From CBDCVY01 sp965223245 (GTDB taxonomy: Bacteria > Nitrospinota > Nitrospinia > Nitrospinales > Nitrospinaceae), in assembly GCA_965223245.1 (NCBI GenBank), contig CBDCVY010000013.1:3782001-3846000 (forward strand): a stretch of DNA of 64,000 nucleotides, given 5' to 3'. Positions 8,648 through 16,496 of this stretch are shown in pieces. The notes under the pieces were generated by a model. The model was not told where the DNA came from, searched no databases, and was given only the letters and a program-made list of their open reading frames with translations. Each line of letters opens with the position of its first letter. Position 1 is the first letter of the stretch. A program made the position numbers and the translations under genes.

Positions 8648-10060
8648 TTAAGCATCATAATATAGGTAAAACTCATATGGATGCGGTCGTAGACGAATTT
8701 CATCCAACTCATTTTCCTGTTTATAGGAAATCCATCTGTCTACAACATCTTGAGTAAAAACATCTCCTTTTAAGAGAAATTCATGGTCTTCTTCCAAAGC
8801 ACCTAAAGCTTCCTCAAGGGAACCGGGTAACCTTGGAATGTTAGCAAGTTCTTCAGGTCCCAAAGCATAAATGTCTTTATCCATGGGTTCACCAGGATCA
8901 ATTTTGTTTTCAATGCCATCTAATCCTGCCATTAGCATTGCAGTGAAGGCCAGATAACCGTTACTGGTTGGATCCGGGAATCGACATTCGAGTCGTTTTG
9001 CTTTTGGACTTGGGGAATACATAGGAATTCTAACGGCTGCACTTCGATTTCGACTGCTATAAGCTAAATTAACAGGAGCCTCAAAACCTGGTACCAAACG
9101 TTTATAAGAGTTTGCTGTCGGGGCAACAAAAGCTGCCAAGGCCCGAGCATGCTTCAGTATTCCACCAATATAGTGTAATCCCATTTCACTAAAACCTGCA
9201 TAACCATTTCCTGCAAATAAAGGATTGCCATCCTTCCAGATACTTTGATGAACATGCATTCCGGATCCATTATCTCCATAGATTGGCTTTGGCATAAAGG
9301 TGGCGGTTTTATTGTGTTGTCTTGCTACATTTTTTACGATGTATTTATACCACATCAAATTATCAGCACATTTTACAAGTGGAGAATAGCGCATATCAAT
9401 TTCACATTGGCCACCGGAAGCAACTTCATGGTGATGACATTCCATTTCGATGCCTACTTTTTCCATTAGCAGAGTCATTTCTGTGCGTATATCTGCTAGA
9501 CTATCACTTGGAGATACAGGAAAGTATCCTTCTTTATATCTTGGTTTATAGCCTAAGTTAGGACCTTCATCACGACCTGTATTCCAATTTCCTTCCTTAG
9601 AATCTACGTAATAGGCAGCCATATTGATATCGGATTCATATCGAACATCATCAAATACAAAAAACTCAGGTTCAGGACCAAAGAAAGCGGTATCACCAAG
9701 ACCGGTAGACTTCAAATACGCTTCAGCTTTTTGTGCAATATTCCTGGGATCACGGGTATATTTTTCTTTTGTAATGGGGTCCACAATATTACAAATCATA
9801 CTTAGAGTTGATACCTGGAAAAAGGGGTCCATAACAGCGGTTTTGCCATCAGGAATTACTAACATATCACTGGCATTAATTGCTTGCCAACCACGGATAC
9901 TCGAACCATCAAAACCCAAGCCCTCTTCAAACATATGTTCTACAAGTTCACTGATAGGAACTGCAAAGTGTTGCCAGCTTCCAATGAGGTCCATAAATTT
10001 CAGGTCCACCATTTCCGCATTATTTTGTTTCGCAAAATCAATTACCTCTTTTGGTGTCAT
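8648..10060 (-). CDS. glnA: Glutamine synthetase, type I
   Basis: Catalyses ATP-dependent formation of glutamine from glutamate and ammonia. The 470 aa length is that of GSI. Visible hallmarks: FDGSSIRGW near residue 50, the metal/glutamate site GPEPEFFVFDDV, HHHEVASGGQCEID, the ATP-binding stretch with SGMHVHQSIW, and NRSAAVRIP. The adenylylation tyrosine lies in KDIYALGPEEL, upstream of the GSLEEAL helix, so this is the AMP-regulated GSI-beta form, consistent with glnE downstream. A purine-rich ribosome site (AAGGAGGAG) precedes the ATG. The gene follows glnB by about 100 bp with no clear terminator between, so glnB-glnA are probably co-transcribed. Confidence 0.97.
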   Translation of the reverse strand: MTPKEVIDFAKQNNAEMVDLKFMDLIGSWQHFAVPISELVEHMFEEGLGFDGSSIRGWQAINASDMLVIPDGKTAVMDPFFQVSTLSMICNIVDPITKEKYTRDPRNIAQKAEAYLKSTGLGDTAFFGPEPEFFVFDDVRYESDINMAAYYVDSKEGNWNTGRDEGPNLGYKPRYKEGYFPVSPSDSLADIRTEMTLLMEKVGIEMECHHHEVASGGQCEIDMRYSPLVKCADNLMWYKYIVKNVARQHNKTATFMPKPIYGDNGSGMHVHQSIWKDGNPLFAGNGYAGFSEMGLHYIGGILKHARALAAFVAPTANSYKRLVPGFEAPVNLAYSSRNRSAAVRIPMYSPSPKAKRLECRFPDPTSNGYLAFTAMLMAGLDGIENKIDPGEPMDKDIYALGPEELANIPRLPGSLEEALGALEEDHEFLLKGDVFTQDVVDRWISYKQENELDEIRLRPHPYEFYLYYDA

Positions 10061-10163
10061 TAGACCCTCTCCTCCTTCTTTTTAGTTTGACCGTTTATCA
10101 AAGTTATTTAATTAAATTTATTTTCTAATTGAAGAAATGGGAAAACTGAATAAGCATTTGGTT

Positions 10164-10502
10164 TTAAATGGCGTTCTCACCGCGCTCACCCGTTCGAATT
10201 CGGATGGTATCCACCAAATCCGTAACAAAAATTTTTCCGTCCCCAATCCTACCGGTTTGAGCACTTTTCATGATTGCATTGATAACATCTTCCAAAAGTT
10301 CATCAGGAATGATAATTTCCAGCTTAATTTTGGGTAAAAAATCCACAACATATTCAGCACCACGGTAGAGCTCTGTGTGTCCCTTTTGACGACCAAAGCC
10401 TTTAACCTCACTGACAGTGATTCCTTTTATCCCGATTTCATTTAATTTGTCTTTCACTTCATCCAATTTGAATGGTTTAATAACCGCTTCCACTTTTTTC
10501 AT
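10164..10502 (-). CDS. glnB: Nitrogen regulatory protein PII
   Basis: A 112-aa PII signal protein that senses 2-oxoglutarate, ATP/ADP and, via uridylylation, glutamine. It begins KKVEAVIKPFKLDEVK. The T-loop GRQKGHTELYRGAEY carries uridylylation site Y51, and the C-terminal signature GRIGDGKIFV is intact. It lies upstream of glnA on the same strand. PII normally controls both GlnE and NtrB-type kinases, so placement beside glnA and glnE fits. I looked for a -24/-12 promoter upstream and found none with correct spacing. It could be called GlnK, but no amtB is adjacent. Confidence 0.95.
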   Translation of the reverse strand: MKKVEAVIKPFKLDEVKDKLNEIGIKGITVSEVKGFGRQKGHTELYRGAEYVVDFLPKIKLEIIIPDELLEDVINAIMKSAQTGRIGDGKIFVTDLVDTIRIRTGERGENAI

Positions 10503-10880
10503 GGGATTCCCTCATTTTTGTTCCGGCCATTAAATTTTTTCCAACTAATATGCCAGTACGGTGTTGGTACTTTTCATTAAAAAATAATCTTTAGGAAGTT
10601 GCCTTAAATCGCCAAGGCAAAACCCTACCATAATTTCCAAACATTACAAAGATTTTTGCAATTCGGAACTTAAGGTGCTGATCGTTTCATAATATAGAAT
10701 CAATTTTCATGCCAATAAGAACGCATTTCTCCTTATTAACAATGAGAATCGGAGGCTTTTGATTTTAAGGGTTTAGATAAATTTCGGTTAATTATGTGAC
10801 AAAATAGGAAAAAACTCAATCCTAATTATTGCCAAAAAAATCATCACTTTAAAAAACTCTGCCCGAAAATATAGCAACGA
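10503..10880. other. Intergenic region upstream of glnB
   Basis: 378 bp between the glnB start and the end of the DUF374 gene, both on the minus strand. It should hold the glnB promoter and the end of the lipid A operon transcript. I see no convincing -35/-10 pair, sigma-54 site with correct spacing, ORF or strong terminator hairpin. Confidence 0.5.
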
Positions 10881-11522
10881 TTATACTGAGCACTCTTCTG
10901 TAATTTTGCAAAGAATTTCCGTCAATTCGTTTTGCTTTTGCTCAATTATTAAAGAATCTGCTTTTGAGGGGAGTTTTATGGGAGGGGCAAACTTTACGGT
11001 GCACCGTGAAAATGGCAAAGGGAGTACAGAACGATCCCAACTTTTAAACTCATATTTGGGATGTGCGTCAAAGGTTATTGGAAAAACAGGTGCTCCCGTG
11101 ATTCGGGAAAGTTGCATAGAGCCTACTTGTGCTTTATGTCTGGGACCTCGTGATCCATCGGCCACGATTCCCACCCCTAAATCTTTTTTCAGTAGCTTCA
11201 CCATTTCCCTGGAACCTCCAAATGTATTTTTAAATGAAGAACCTCTAACAACTTTATAACCAAATAATTGGCAAAGCCTTGCTATTAGGTCTCCGTCATG
11301 GCTGGGGCTTACTAAAACCGTAAAATTTTTTAGATTTCGAAAATAGAAAAACAAGTAAAAAAGTCGGCTATGCCAAAACGCCAGGACGTATCGTCCAGGT
11401 TGGTTCCTAATTATTTTTTCAATTTCAGGGCTTAAATTTCTATGTCGTAATGTTAAATACCAAAGGTAGAGAATAAAATACAATAGGGGTGGAAGAATAT
11501 AATTAAAGAGAAATCTTTTCAT
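10881..11522 (-). CDS. DUF374 lysophospholipid acyltransferase-family protein
   Basis: A 213-aa membrane-anchored acyltransferase-like protein. A hydrophobic N-terminal helix (LPPLLYFILYLWYL) is followed by the family's active-site-like motif SPSHDGDLIARLCQLFGY, then VRGSS and VADGSRGPRHKAQVG, all typical of DUF374 proteins related to the LpxL/PlsC superfamily. Its start lies inside the end of lpxB (20-bp overlap), making it the last gene of the lipid A operon. This position suggests it adds an acyl chain to lipid A or a precursor. The exact substrate is unknown and the family has members that do not act on lipid A. Confidence 0.85.
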   Translation of the reverse strand: MKRFLFNYILPPLLYFILYLWYLTLRHRNLSPEIEKIIRNQPGRYVLAFWHSRLFYLFFYFRNLKNFTVLVSPSHDGDLIARLCQLFGYKVVRGSSFKNTFGGSREMVKLLKKDLGVGIVADGSRGPRHKAQVGSMQLSRITGAPVFPITFDAHPKYEFKSWDRSVLPLPFSRCTVKFAPPIKLPSKADSLIIEQKQNELTEILCKITEECSV

Positions 11523-12675
11523 CAGAAGTTTGTTTAGGAAGATTTAAAGCTTTGATTATACTGTTTGCAATTCGGTCTAAAACTCCTGGTTGGCCAAGTG
11601 AACTTCGAACTTCTAATAATCGAGATCGAACCGATTTTGAGTTTTGGGGATCTAAAAGTACTTTTTTTGCTTCCTGAAAAATATTTTCAGGATTCACTTG
11701 TTCATTTAATAGTTCGGGAACTACATCCTCCTCCGCAACAATATTTATTAACCCAAACCGAGAGATATCAGTTAACATTCTTCCAATTCGATAGGTTATT
11801 GGGTGAACTCTATAAATTATAACCATTGGACAACCTAACATTCCTGCTTCCAAAGTGGCAGAACCTGAAGCCATTATCAGGAGATCACTGCAATTCATTA
11901 CATCATAATTTCTACCTGACAATAGGGAAATATTGAGAGGATTATTGTTAAGTCGGTTCCGAATAATATTTATATCTATATTATCTGCCACGGGTAAGAG
12001 AAATTGACTGGTTGGTAACTGCTCTTTAATGCGCTTAGCCGCGCCTAGGATATCTTTTAAAAGGTAATTTATTTCACTCATCCGGCTACCCGGGAACAGC
12101 CCAATGATTGGCTCTTCTGGGTTTAATTTTAAATCGCGGATGGTTTCTTCTCGGGAAAGGGTGGGTTTGACGATATCAACAAAAGGGTGACCTAAAAACT
12201 CAACATCCATTCCAATGTCTTTATAAATTTTTTCTTCAAATGGAAGTATGACATACATTTTTTTCCCGGTTTCATAAATTGTATGAATTCGTCCCATTCG
12301 AGAGGCCCAAACTTGTGGGCTGATAAAATAAAAAACGGGGCAATTAAATTTTTTGCAATATTTGGCTAACCTTAAATTGAAAGCCGGGTAATTCACTAAA
12401 ATGGCGCCAATGTATTTTTTCTTTTTTAATTCTTTAACCAATGTTCTAAATATTTTTATATGGTGCCAAAGAGTACTAAAAAATTCGAATAGGCCCATCC
12501 CTCCCATCCGATCAATGTTAAATAAAGTATCAACTCCGGCGGCCTGCATTTTACTTCCACCTACACCTTCAAATTCCAAAGCAGGATAATTTTTTTTTAG
12601 GGCTGTGACCAAGTTACCTCCATGCAAATCACCTGAGGCTTCTCCCGCCACAATTAATATTTTTTGTGCTGACAT
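11503..12675 (-). CDS. lpxB: Lipid-A-disaccharide synthase
   Basis: LpxB joins UDP-2,3-diacylglucosamine and lipid X to form the lipid A disaccharide at the inner membrane. The 390-aa protein starts QKILIVAGEASGDLHGG, the family signature, and has the GT-B donor-site segments FPGSRMSEI and ASGSATLEAGMLGCPMVIIYR, where the Glu binds the UDP moiety. Length is standard. It follows lpxI by 15 bp and overlaps the downstream DUF374 gene, so it is within an operon that supplies successive lipid A steps. Confidence 0.96.
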   Translation of the reverse strand: MSAQKILIVAGEASGDLHGGNLVTALKKNYPALEFEGVGGSKMQAAGVDTLFNIDRMGGMGLFEFFSTLWHHIKIFRTLVKELKKKKYIGAILVNYPAFNLRLAKYCKKFNCPVFYFISPQVWASRMGRIHTIYETGKKMYVILPFEEKIYKDIGMDVEFLGHPFVDIVKPTLSREETIRDLKLNPEEPIIGLFPGSRMSEINYLLKDILGAAKRIKEQLPTSQFLLPVADNIDINIIRNRLNNNPLNISLLSGRNYDVMNCSDLLIMASGSATLEAGMLGCPMVIIYRVHPITYRIGRMLTDISRFGLINIVAEEDVVPELLNEQVNPENIFQEAKKVLLDPQNSKSVRSRLLEVRSSLGQPGVLDRIANSIIKALNLPKQTSDEKISL

Positions 12676-12690
12676 TGGCTGATAAGTTTA

Positions 12691-13506
12691 TTAAACGGAA
12701 ATAATGGAAAGCCCAGCACGATTCGCAATTTTGAGGACTTCTTCTCTATTTATTATCATGACTCTACCTGCTTCTAAAGCCAAAACCGAGGCTTTGCCAT
12801 CTATTAATCCTTGGATAGTTTTTGTTCCAATTCCGGGACTATCGAAACGATAATCCTGATCAGTTCGGCTCACTTTGATCACCGTGCACTTACCTTTAGA
12901 AAACTGACAACCTCGCTCTATGGTCAAATCTGTACCTTCCACAGCTTCTACTGCGATTACAGATTTATTTTTGACAACAATAGTTTGGCCGATTTCCTGG
13001 TCTGCCATATATTTTGCAATGGGGAGTCCATACTCAATGTCTTCCATTTGTTTATCGGAAGGAGACTTTTTTGTGAGGATACCTTTTTCCGGATACAATT
13101 CTTTCATGAAATCCATTTGATCTAATACTTTAAACCCTCTTTTTTCGATTTCATCAATGATGTGCATCATTACCGTTTTGTCTTGGCTGGATTTTACGGC
13201 CATGAAAGCTTTTAAAGTTTCTAAGTCAAACATTTGGGGTTTAAATATCATTTTCTTTTCAACTTTCCCCATAATAAGTAACTTCTTAACATTCTCATTT
13301 GCAAAAGTTTTTACAATTTTTCCACCTTTTGCCATATTGATGTAATAGCTACTTTCAACAAAAGGTTGTAAATCTTTGTGAATATCCTCTGTGAGTCCTA
13401 TTGAAATAATAGAAATTCCTTTTTCTTGAGCTTTTTTAACAAAATAAATTGGGATTTCTCCCGCTCCTGCGATCAATCCAATTTTGTTATTTATTTGATC
13501 TGTCAT
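12691..13506 (-). CDS. lpxI: UDP-2,3-diacylglucosamine pyrophosphatase LpxI
   Basis: A 271-aa member of the DUF1009/LpxI family, which hydrolyses UDP-2,3-diacylglucosamine to lipid X in organisms lacking LpxH. Visible family segments are IGLIAGAGEIPIYFVKKAQEKG at the N terminus (Rossmann-like lid domain) and, in the C-terminal catalytic domain, VVAVEAVEGTD-like IAVEAVEGTDLTIERG and DSPGIGTKTIQGL. It sits directly upstream of lpxB, exactly where the pathway needs it. The gap to the upstream Gfo/Idh gene is 85 bp, so an internal promoter is possible. Confidence 0.93.
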   Translation of the reverse strand: MTDQINNKIGLIAGAGEIPIYFVKKAQEKGISIISIGLTEDIHKDLQPFVESSYYINMAKGGKIVKTFANENVKKLLIMGKVEKKMIFKPQMFDLETLKAFMAVKSSQDKTVMMHIIDEIEKRGFKVLDQMDFMKELYPEKGILTKKSPSDKQMEDIEYGLPIAKYMADQEIGQTIVVKNKSVIAVEAVEGTDLTIERGCQFSKGKCTVIKVSRTDQDYRFDSPGIGTKTIQGLIDGKASVLALEAGRVMIINREEVLKIANRAGLSIISV

Positions 13507-13591
13507 AACAATTCAACAATAAAAAAATTAATTTTCAGGTATACGGCTTTTCCCAGGGAGGGAGATTGGGTAAGAATTAAAAACAAGGTGA

Positions 13592-14557
13592 TTAGGCGAC
13601 CTCGGCTCGTTTTAAAGCATCTACAATTTCAAGTGCGATTTCTAAAGAATATAACTCTTTATCTACAGCTACCATTCTGGGAGAACCGTTTTTTGCACAA
13701 TCTAGAAAATGTTGAAGCTCAAGTTTAAGAGGGTTTTCTTTATGAACAAAAATCCTCTCTACAAGGGACTCTTGTTTATAGCGAAGGGCATCCTTACTTA
13801 AAATATGTTCTGAAGAGGAATGACGATGTACATAAATTTCTTGGTCTGTGTAATCTAAAATTACATAGGAGTCTTTTTGAGTAACCGATAAAGTTCGGAC
13901 TTTATTTTGGGAGGCCCGGCTAGCTACAATGTTAGCAAGGCATCCGTTTTCAAACTCTAATTGGACTGAAACTAAATCATCCTTTTCGGTAAAAACTGAT
14001 TTGCCCATGACTTGCATACGAACCACCTTGCTTTGAATGAGGTTCAGTAAAATATCAATATCATGAATCATTATGTCCAAAACTACACCGTCGTCTTTCA
14101 TGCGTTGCACAAATGGCCCCATTCGCTTGCACTCAACAAAAACAGGATCTGTTACTAATTTATCCAACTCCTGAACTGCGCCATTGAAACGTTCCACATG
14201 GCCAATATGCAAAGTAAGCCCTTTACTATTTGCTAAATTGAACAATTCTCGGGCTTGCTCCAGGTCATCGGTACAAGGTTTTTCTAATAAGACGTGAATT
14301 CCAGAAGTTAAAAATTCTTTAGCAATGGGATAGTGCATTTTTGTAGGAACCGCTATAACAACGGAATCTACTTTATCAAAAATATTGCGATAATCATTTT
14401 CAAATGGGATATCAAATCTTTGGGAAATATGGTTACAGCGGTTTTGATCAACATCTGCTACGCAAACAAGTTCGACATCTCTCATTTCACTGAGGGCACC
14501 TACATGATACTCGCCCATTTTCCCAATTCCTACCACTCCAATCTTAGAATTCTTCAT
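13592..14557 (-). CDS. Gfo/Idh/MocA-family oxidoreductase of the lipid A operon
   Basis: A 321-aa NAD(P)-dependent sugar oxidoreductase: Rossmann motif GVVGIGKMGEYHVGAL at the N terminus, the EKP motif (LLEKPCTDD) near residue 93, and IMIHDIDILL near the substrate site. Its ATG overlaps the lpxA stop (ATGA), so it is translationally coupled to lpxA. In Acidithiobacillus and Leptospira the GnnA member of this family oxidises UDP-GlcNAc at C3 so that GnnB can install an amino group, giving amide-linked lipid A. GnnB is not present here, so a GnnA role is only a hypothesis. A general dehydrogenase acting on a UDP-sugar is the safer call. Confidence 0.85.
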   Translation of the reverse strand: MKNSKIGVVGIGKMGEYHVGALSEMRDVELVCVADVDQNRCNHISQRFDIPFENDYRNIFDKVDSVVIAVPTKMHYPIAKEFLTSGIHVLLEKPCTDDLEQARELFNLANSKGLTLHIGHVERFNGAVQELDKLVTDPVFVECKRMGPFVQRMKDDGVVLDIMIHDIDILLNLIQSKVVRMQVMGKSVFTEKDDLVSVQLEFENGCLANIVASRASQNKVRTLSVTQKDSYVILDYTDQEIYVHRHSSSEHILSKDALRYKQESLVERIFVHKENPLKLELQHFLDCAKNGSPRMVAVDKELYSLEIALEIVDALKRAEVA

Positions 14558-15330
14558 TTACCAATAAACCCCCGTTCTGAATTCTTCATGAAGTCAATAA
14601 GGTATCTGATTTCCTCGCACATTTCAATTTCACTTTCAATTTTTTCGATTACTTGAGAATTATTCAATCCAGATTCCTTGATTATTTTAAAAGCACTTTT
14701 AATGGCGGATCGAACATTAGCTTTAATATTTCTTCGTCGCATACCTACAGAGTTAATGCTCAATAGCCGGGCGGGAGCCCCAGAAACCGTTGAATAAGGT
14801 AAAACATCTTGGTTTACACCGGACATTCCACCCACCATTGCGCTTTGGCCGATCCGAATAAACTGGTGTAAGCCTACCATTCCGGAAATAAAAGCATAAT
14901 CATCAACCACGATGTGACCTGACAAACCAGTATAATTGACTACAACTACAAAGTTACCCACTTGGCAATCATGGGCGACGTGGGAATAGGCCATAAACAT
15001 GCAGTTATCACCAATTAAAGTTTTGCCGTTTTCATTGCTGGAACGGTGGATAGTCACAAATTCGCGAACGGTAGTATTATCCCCTATTTGAACGGAGGAG
15101 GAAATATCTTTATCAAACCCTAAAATTTGTGGTTCTCCCCCAATAGATGCGCCCTGAAAAATTCGACAATTCTTTCCAATAACAGTGTTAGCTTCAATAT
15201 TTACATGAGCGGCAATAGTTGTTCCATCCCCAATTTTGGCATAAGGCCCGATTAGGGTAAATGGAGCAATACTAACATTGTTTCCCAATTGAGCCGTATC
15301 ATGAATAATAGCAGAATTCGAAATTTCCAT
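14554..15330 (-). CDS. lpxA: Acyl-ACP:UDP-N-acetylglucosamine O-acyltransferase
   Basis: First lipid A step: transfer of a 3-hydroxyacyl chain from ACP to UDP-GlcNAc. The 258-aa sequence is a left-handed beta-helix with hexapeptide repeats (starting SAIIHDTAQLGNNVSIAPF), the catalytic His in MAYSHVAHDCQVGN, the substrate segment GLSGHIVVDDYAFISGMVGLHQF-like region, and the RRRNIKANVRSAIK helical tail. These separate it from LpxD. It is coupled by a 4-bp overlap to the downstream oxidoreductase and follows fabZ by about 120 bp. Confidence 0.96.
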   Translation of the reverse strand: MEISNSAIIHDTAQLGNNVSIAPFTLIGPYAKIGDGTTIAAHVNIEANTVIGKNCRIFQGASIGGEPQILGFDKDISSSVQIGDNTTVREFVTIHRSSNENGKTLIGDNCMFMAYSHVAHDCQVGNFVVVVNYTGLSGHIVVDDYAFISGMVGLHQFIRIGQSAMVGGMSGVNQDVLPYSTVSGAPARLLSINSVGMRRRNIKANVRSAIKSAFKIIKESGLNNSQVIEKIESEIEMCEEIRYLIDFMKNSERGFIGK

Positions 15331-15450
15331 TAGATGTACCGTCGTTGGGTTGCTAAATTAAAAATTTAGGAATATCCAGTGAGGATCAGTGGGACAAGCC
15401 ACTGATAATAAAAATTTTTTTTTGATATTAAACTGGAATCGATAATAAAT

Positions 15451-15883
15451 TCAAGCTTTTCCTAGTATGGCTTGCAAGGTTCCCTGGGTAGCTAACTCGT
15501 CATCAACAAAGGCTGAACCTTCAAAACGGAATAGTTCCCCTCTTTGTTTGATTTTTATTAATTCTAAGCGTAACACATCTCCAGGAACTACTGGCCTTCG
15601 AAATTTTACGCCATCCACTCCTGTGAACAAAATGGAGGGGATGCCCTTCTTTTTTCAAAATTCTAAGGGCCAATATACACGCCACTTGGGCTAAGGCTTC
15701 CACAATAAGGACACCCGGCATCACCGGATAATCCGGAAAATGACCTTGGAAAAAGGGTTCATTTAAAGTCACATTTTTTATTCCAACAATTCGTGTATCA
15801 TCGTCACATTCGATCACTTTATCCACTAGTAAAAACGGAAATCTGTGGGGAATGATTTTTTGGATTTCGTTGACATCTAACAT
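15451..15883 (-). CDS. fabZ: 3-hydroxyacyl-ACP dehydratase FabZ with apparent one-base frameshift
   Basis: The open frame from ATG 15883 matches FabZ through residue 82: IPHRFPFLLVDKV, catalytic His in FFQGHFPDYPVMPG, catalytic Glu in LIVEALAQVA. It then turns to unrelated sequence. Reading one base over from the GGGG run at 15637-15640 restores a perfect FabZ C terminus (SILFTGVDGVKFRRPVVPGD, then a stop at 15451-15453) with normal total length of about 143 aa. One surplus base in that run explains everything. A sequencing or assembly indel is most likely because FabZ is normally needed for fatty acid synthesis. A real mutation or recoding at CCC-C cannot be excluded. Position between skp and lpxA is the usual one. 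Confidence 0.88.
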
Positions 15884-15936
15884 AATTATCCTCGTTAGAA
15901 AGGTTGCCGGATGGGAAATCGTCTATTTAGTTCACG

Positions 15937-16473
15937 TTATTTATATTTTTTATTATAAGCAGTAATGGCTTGACTTGTTAAATCCAATGCATCATCACTG
16001 TAAAAAAGTGCTTTTTTCTCTAATACCATAGTCATCTTCTTTTGTTTGCCCATTACTTTTAGGACTTTTAACATTTTTTCTAAAATTTTACTCATTACAT
16101 CTTGACGCTTTTTCTCAAATTCTTCATTACGATCCTGAACATATCGTTCAAACTTTTTCTTTTCTTTTAAGAAACTTTCTTCTTTTTTCTTTTTTAATTC
16201 AGGTGTTAGAACGAAACCCTGTTTGTTGATTTGCTCAAGCATTTTTTTGATTTTCTCTTCACGAGCGGCAATGACAGCTTTTTCTTTTTGAAATTCACGG
16301 TTAAAATTAGCAATTCCCCTTTTGAACTCTTTCGTTCCAACAACAGCTTTTTCCATGTCTACAAATCCAATTTTGGTAAGAGCAAATGCTTGATGGGTAT
16401 AAAAAAATCCTAACCCAAAAACCACAGAAAAAATTAATAGAAAACAACGTAATTTCATAAAAATTTTAATCAT
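15937..16473 (-). CDS. skp: Skp/OmpH-family periplasmic chaperone
   Basis: A small periplasmic chaperone for unfolded outer-membrane proteins. The start at 16473 (ATG, preceded by GAGAGA) is preferred over an in-frame TTG 12 bp upstream, giving 178 aa. A signal peptide (FLLIFSVVFGLGFFYTHQAFA) is followed by KIGFVDMEKAVVGTKEFKRG, the Skp start. The body is a long Lys/Glu-rich coiled coil (KKKKEESFLKEKKKFERYV) and a short C-terminal strand region. It lies 23 bp downstream of bamA, the standard pairing. Confidence 0.92.
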   Translation of the reverse strand: MIKIFMKLRCFLLIFSVVFGLGFFYTHQAFALTKIGFVDMEKAVVGTKEFKRGIANFNREFQKEKAVIAAREEKIKKMLEQINKQGFVLTPELKKKKEESFLKEKKKFERYVQDRNEEFEKKRQDVMSKILEKMLKVLKVMGKQKKMTMVLEKKALFYSDDALDLTSQAITAYNKKYK

Positions 16474-16496
16474 AATCTCTCTCAATTCTATTTAAG

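Noticed and set aside
10503..10640. Sigma-54 promoter for glnB/glnA (TGGTAG...TTTTGC on the minus strand)
   Set aside because: The spacing between GG and GC is nine, not ten, and the -24 half matches poorly.
15637..15640. Programmed +1 frameshift in fabZ
   Set aside because: CCC-C can slip, but there is no stop codon or rare codon at the site and no stimulator; an indel error is simpler. Kept only as an alternative.
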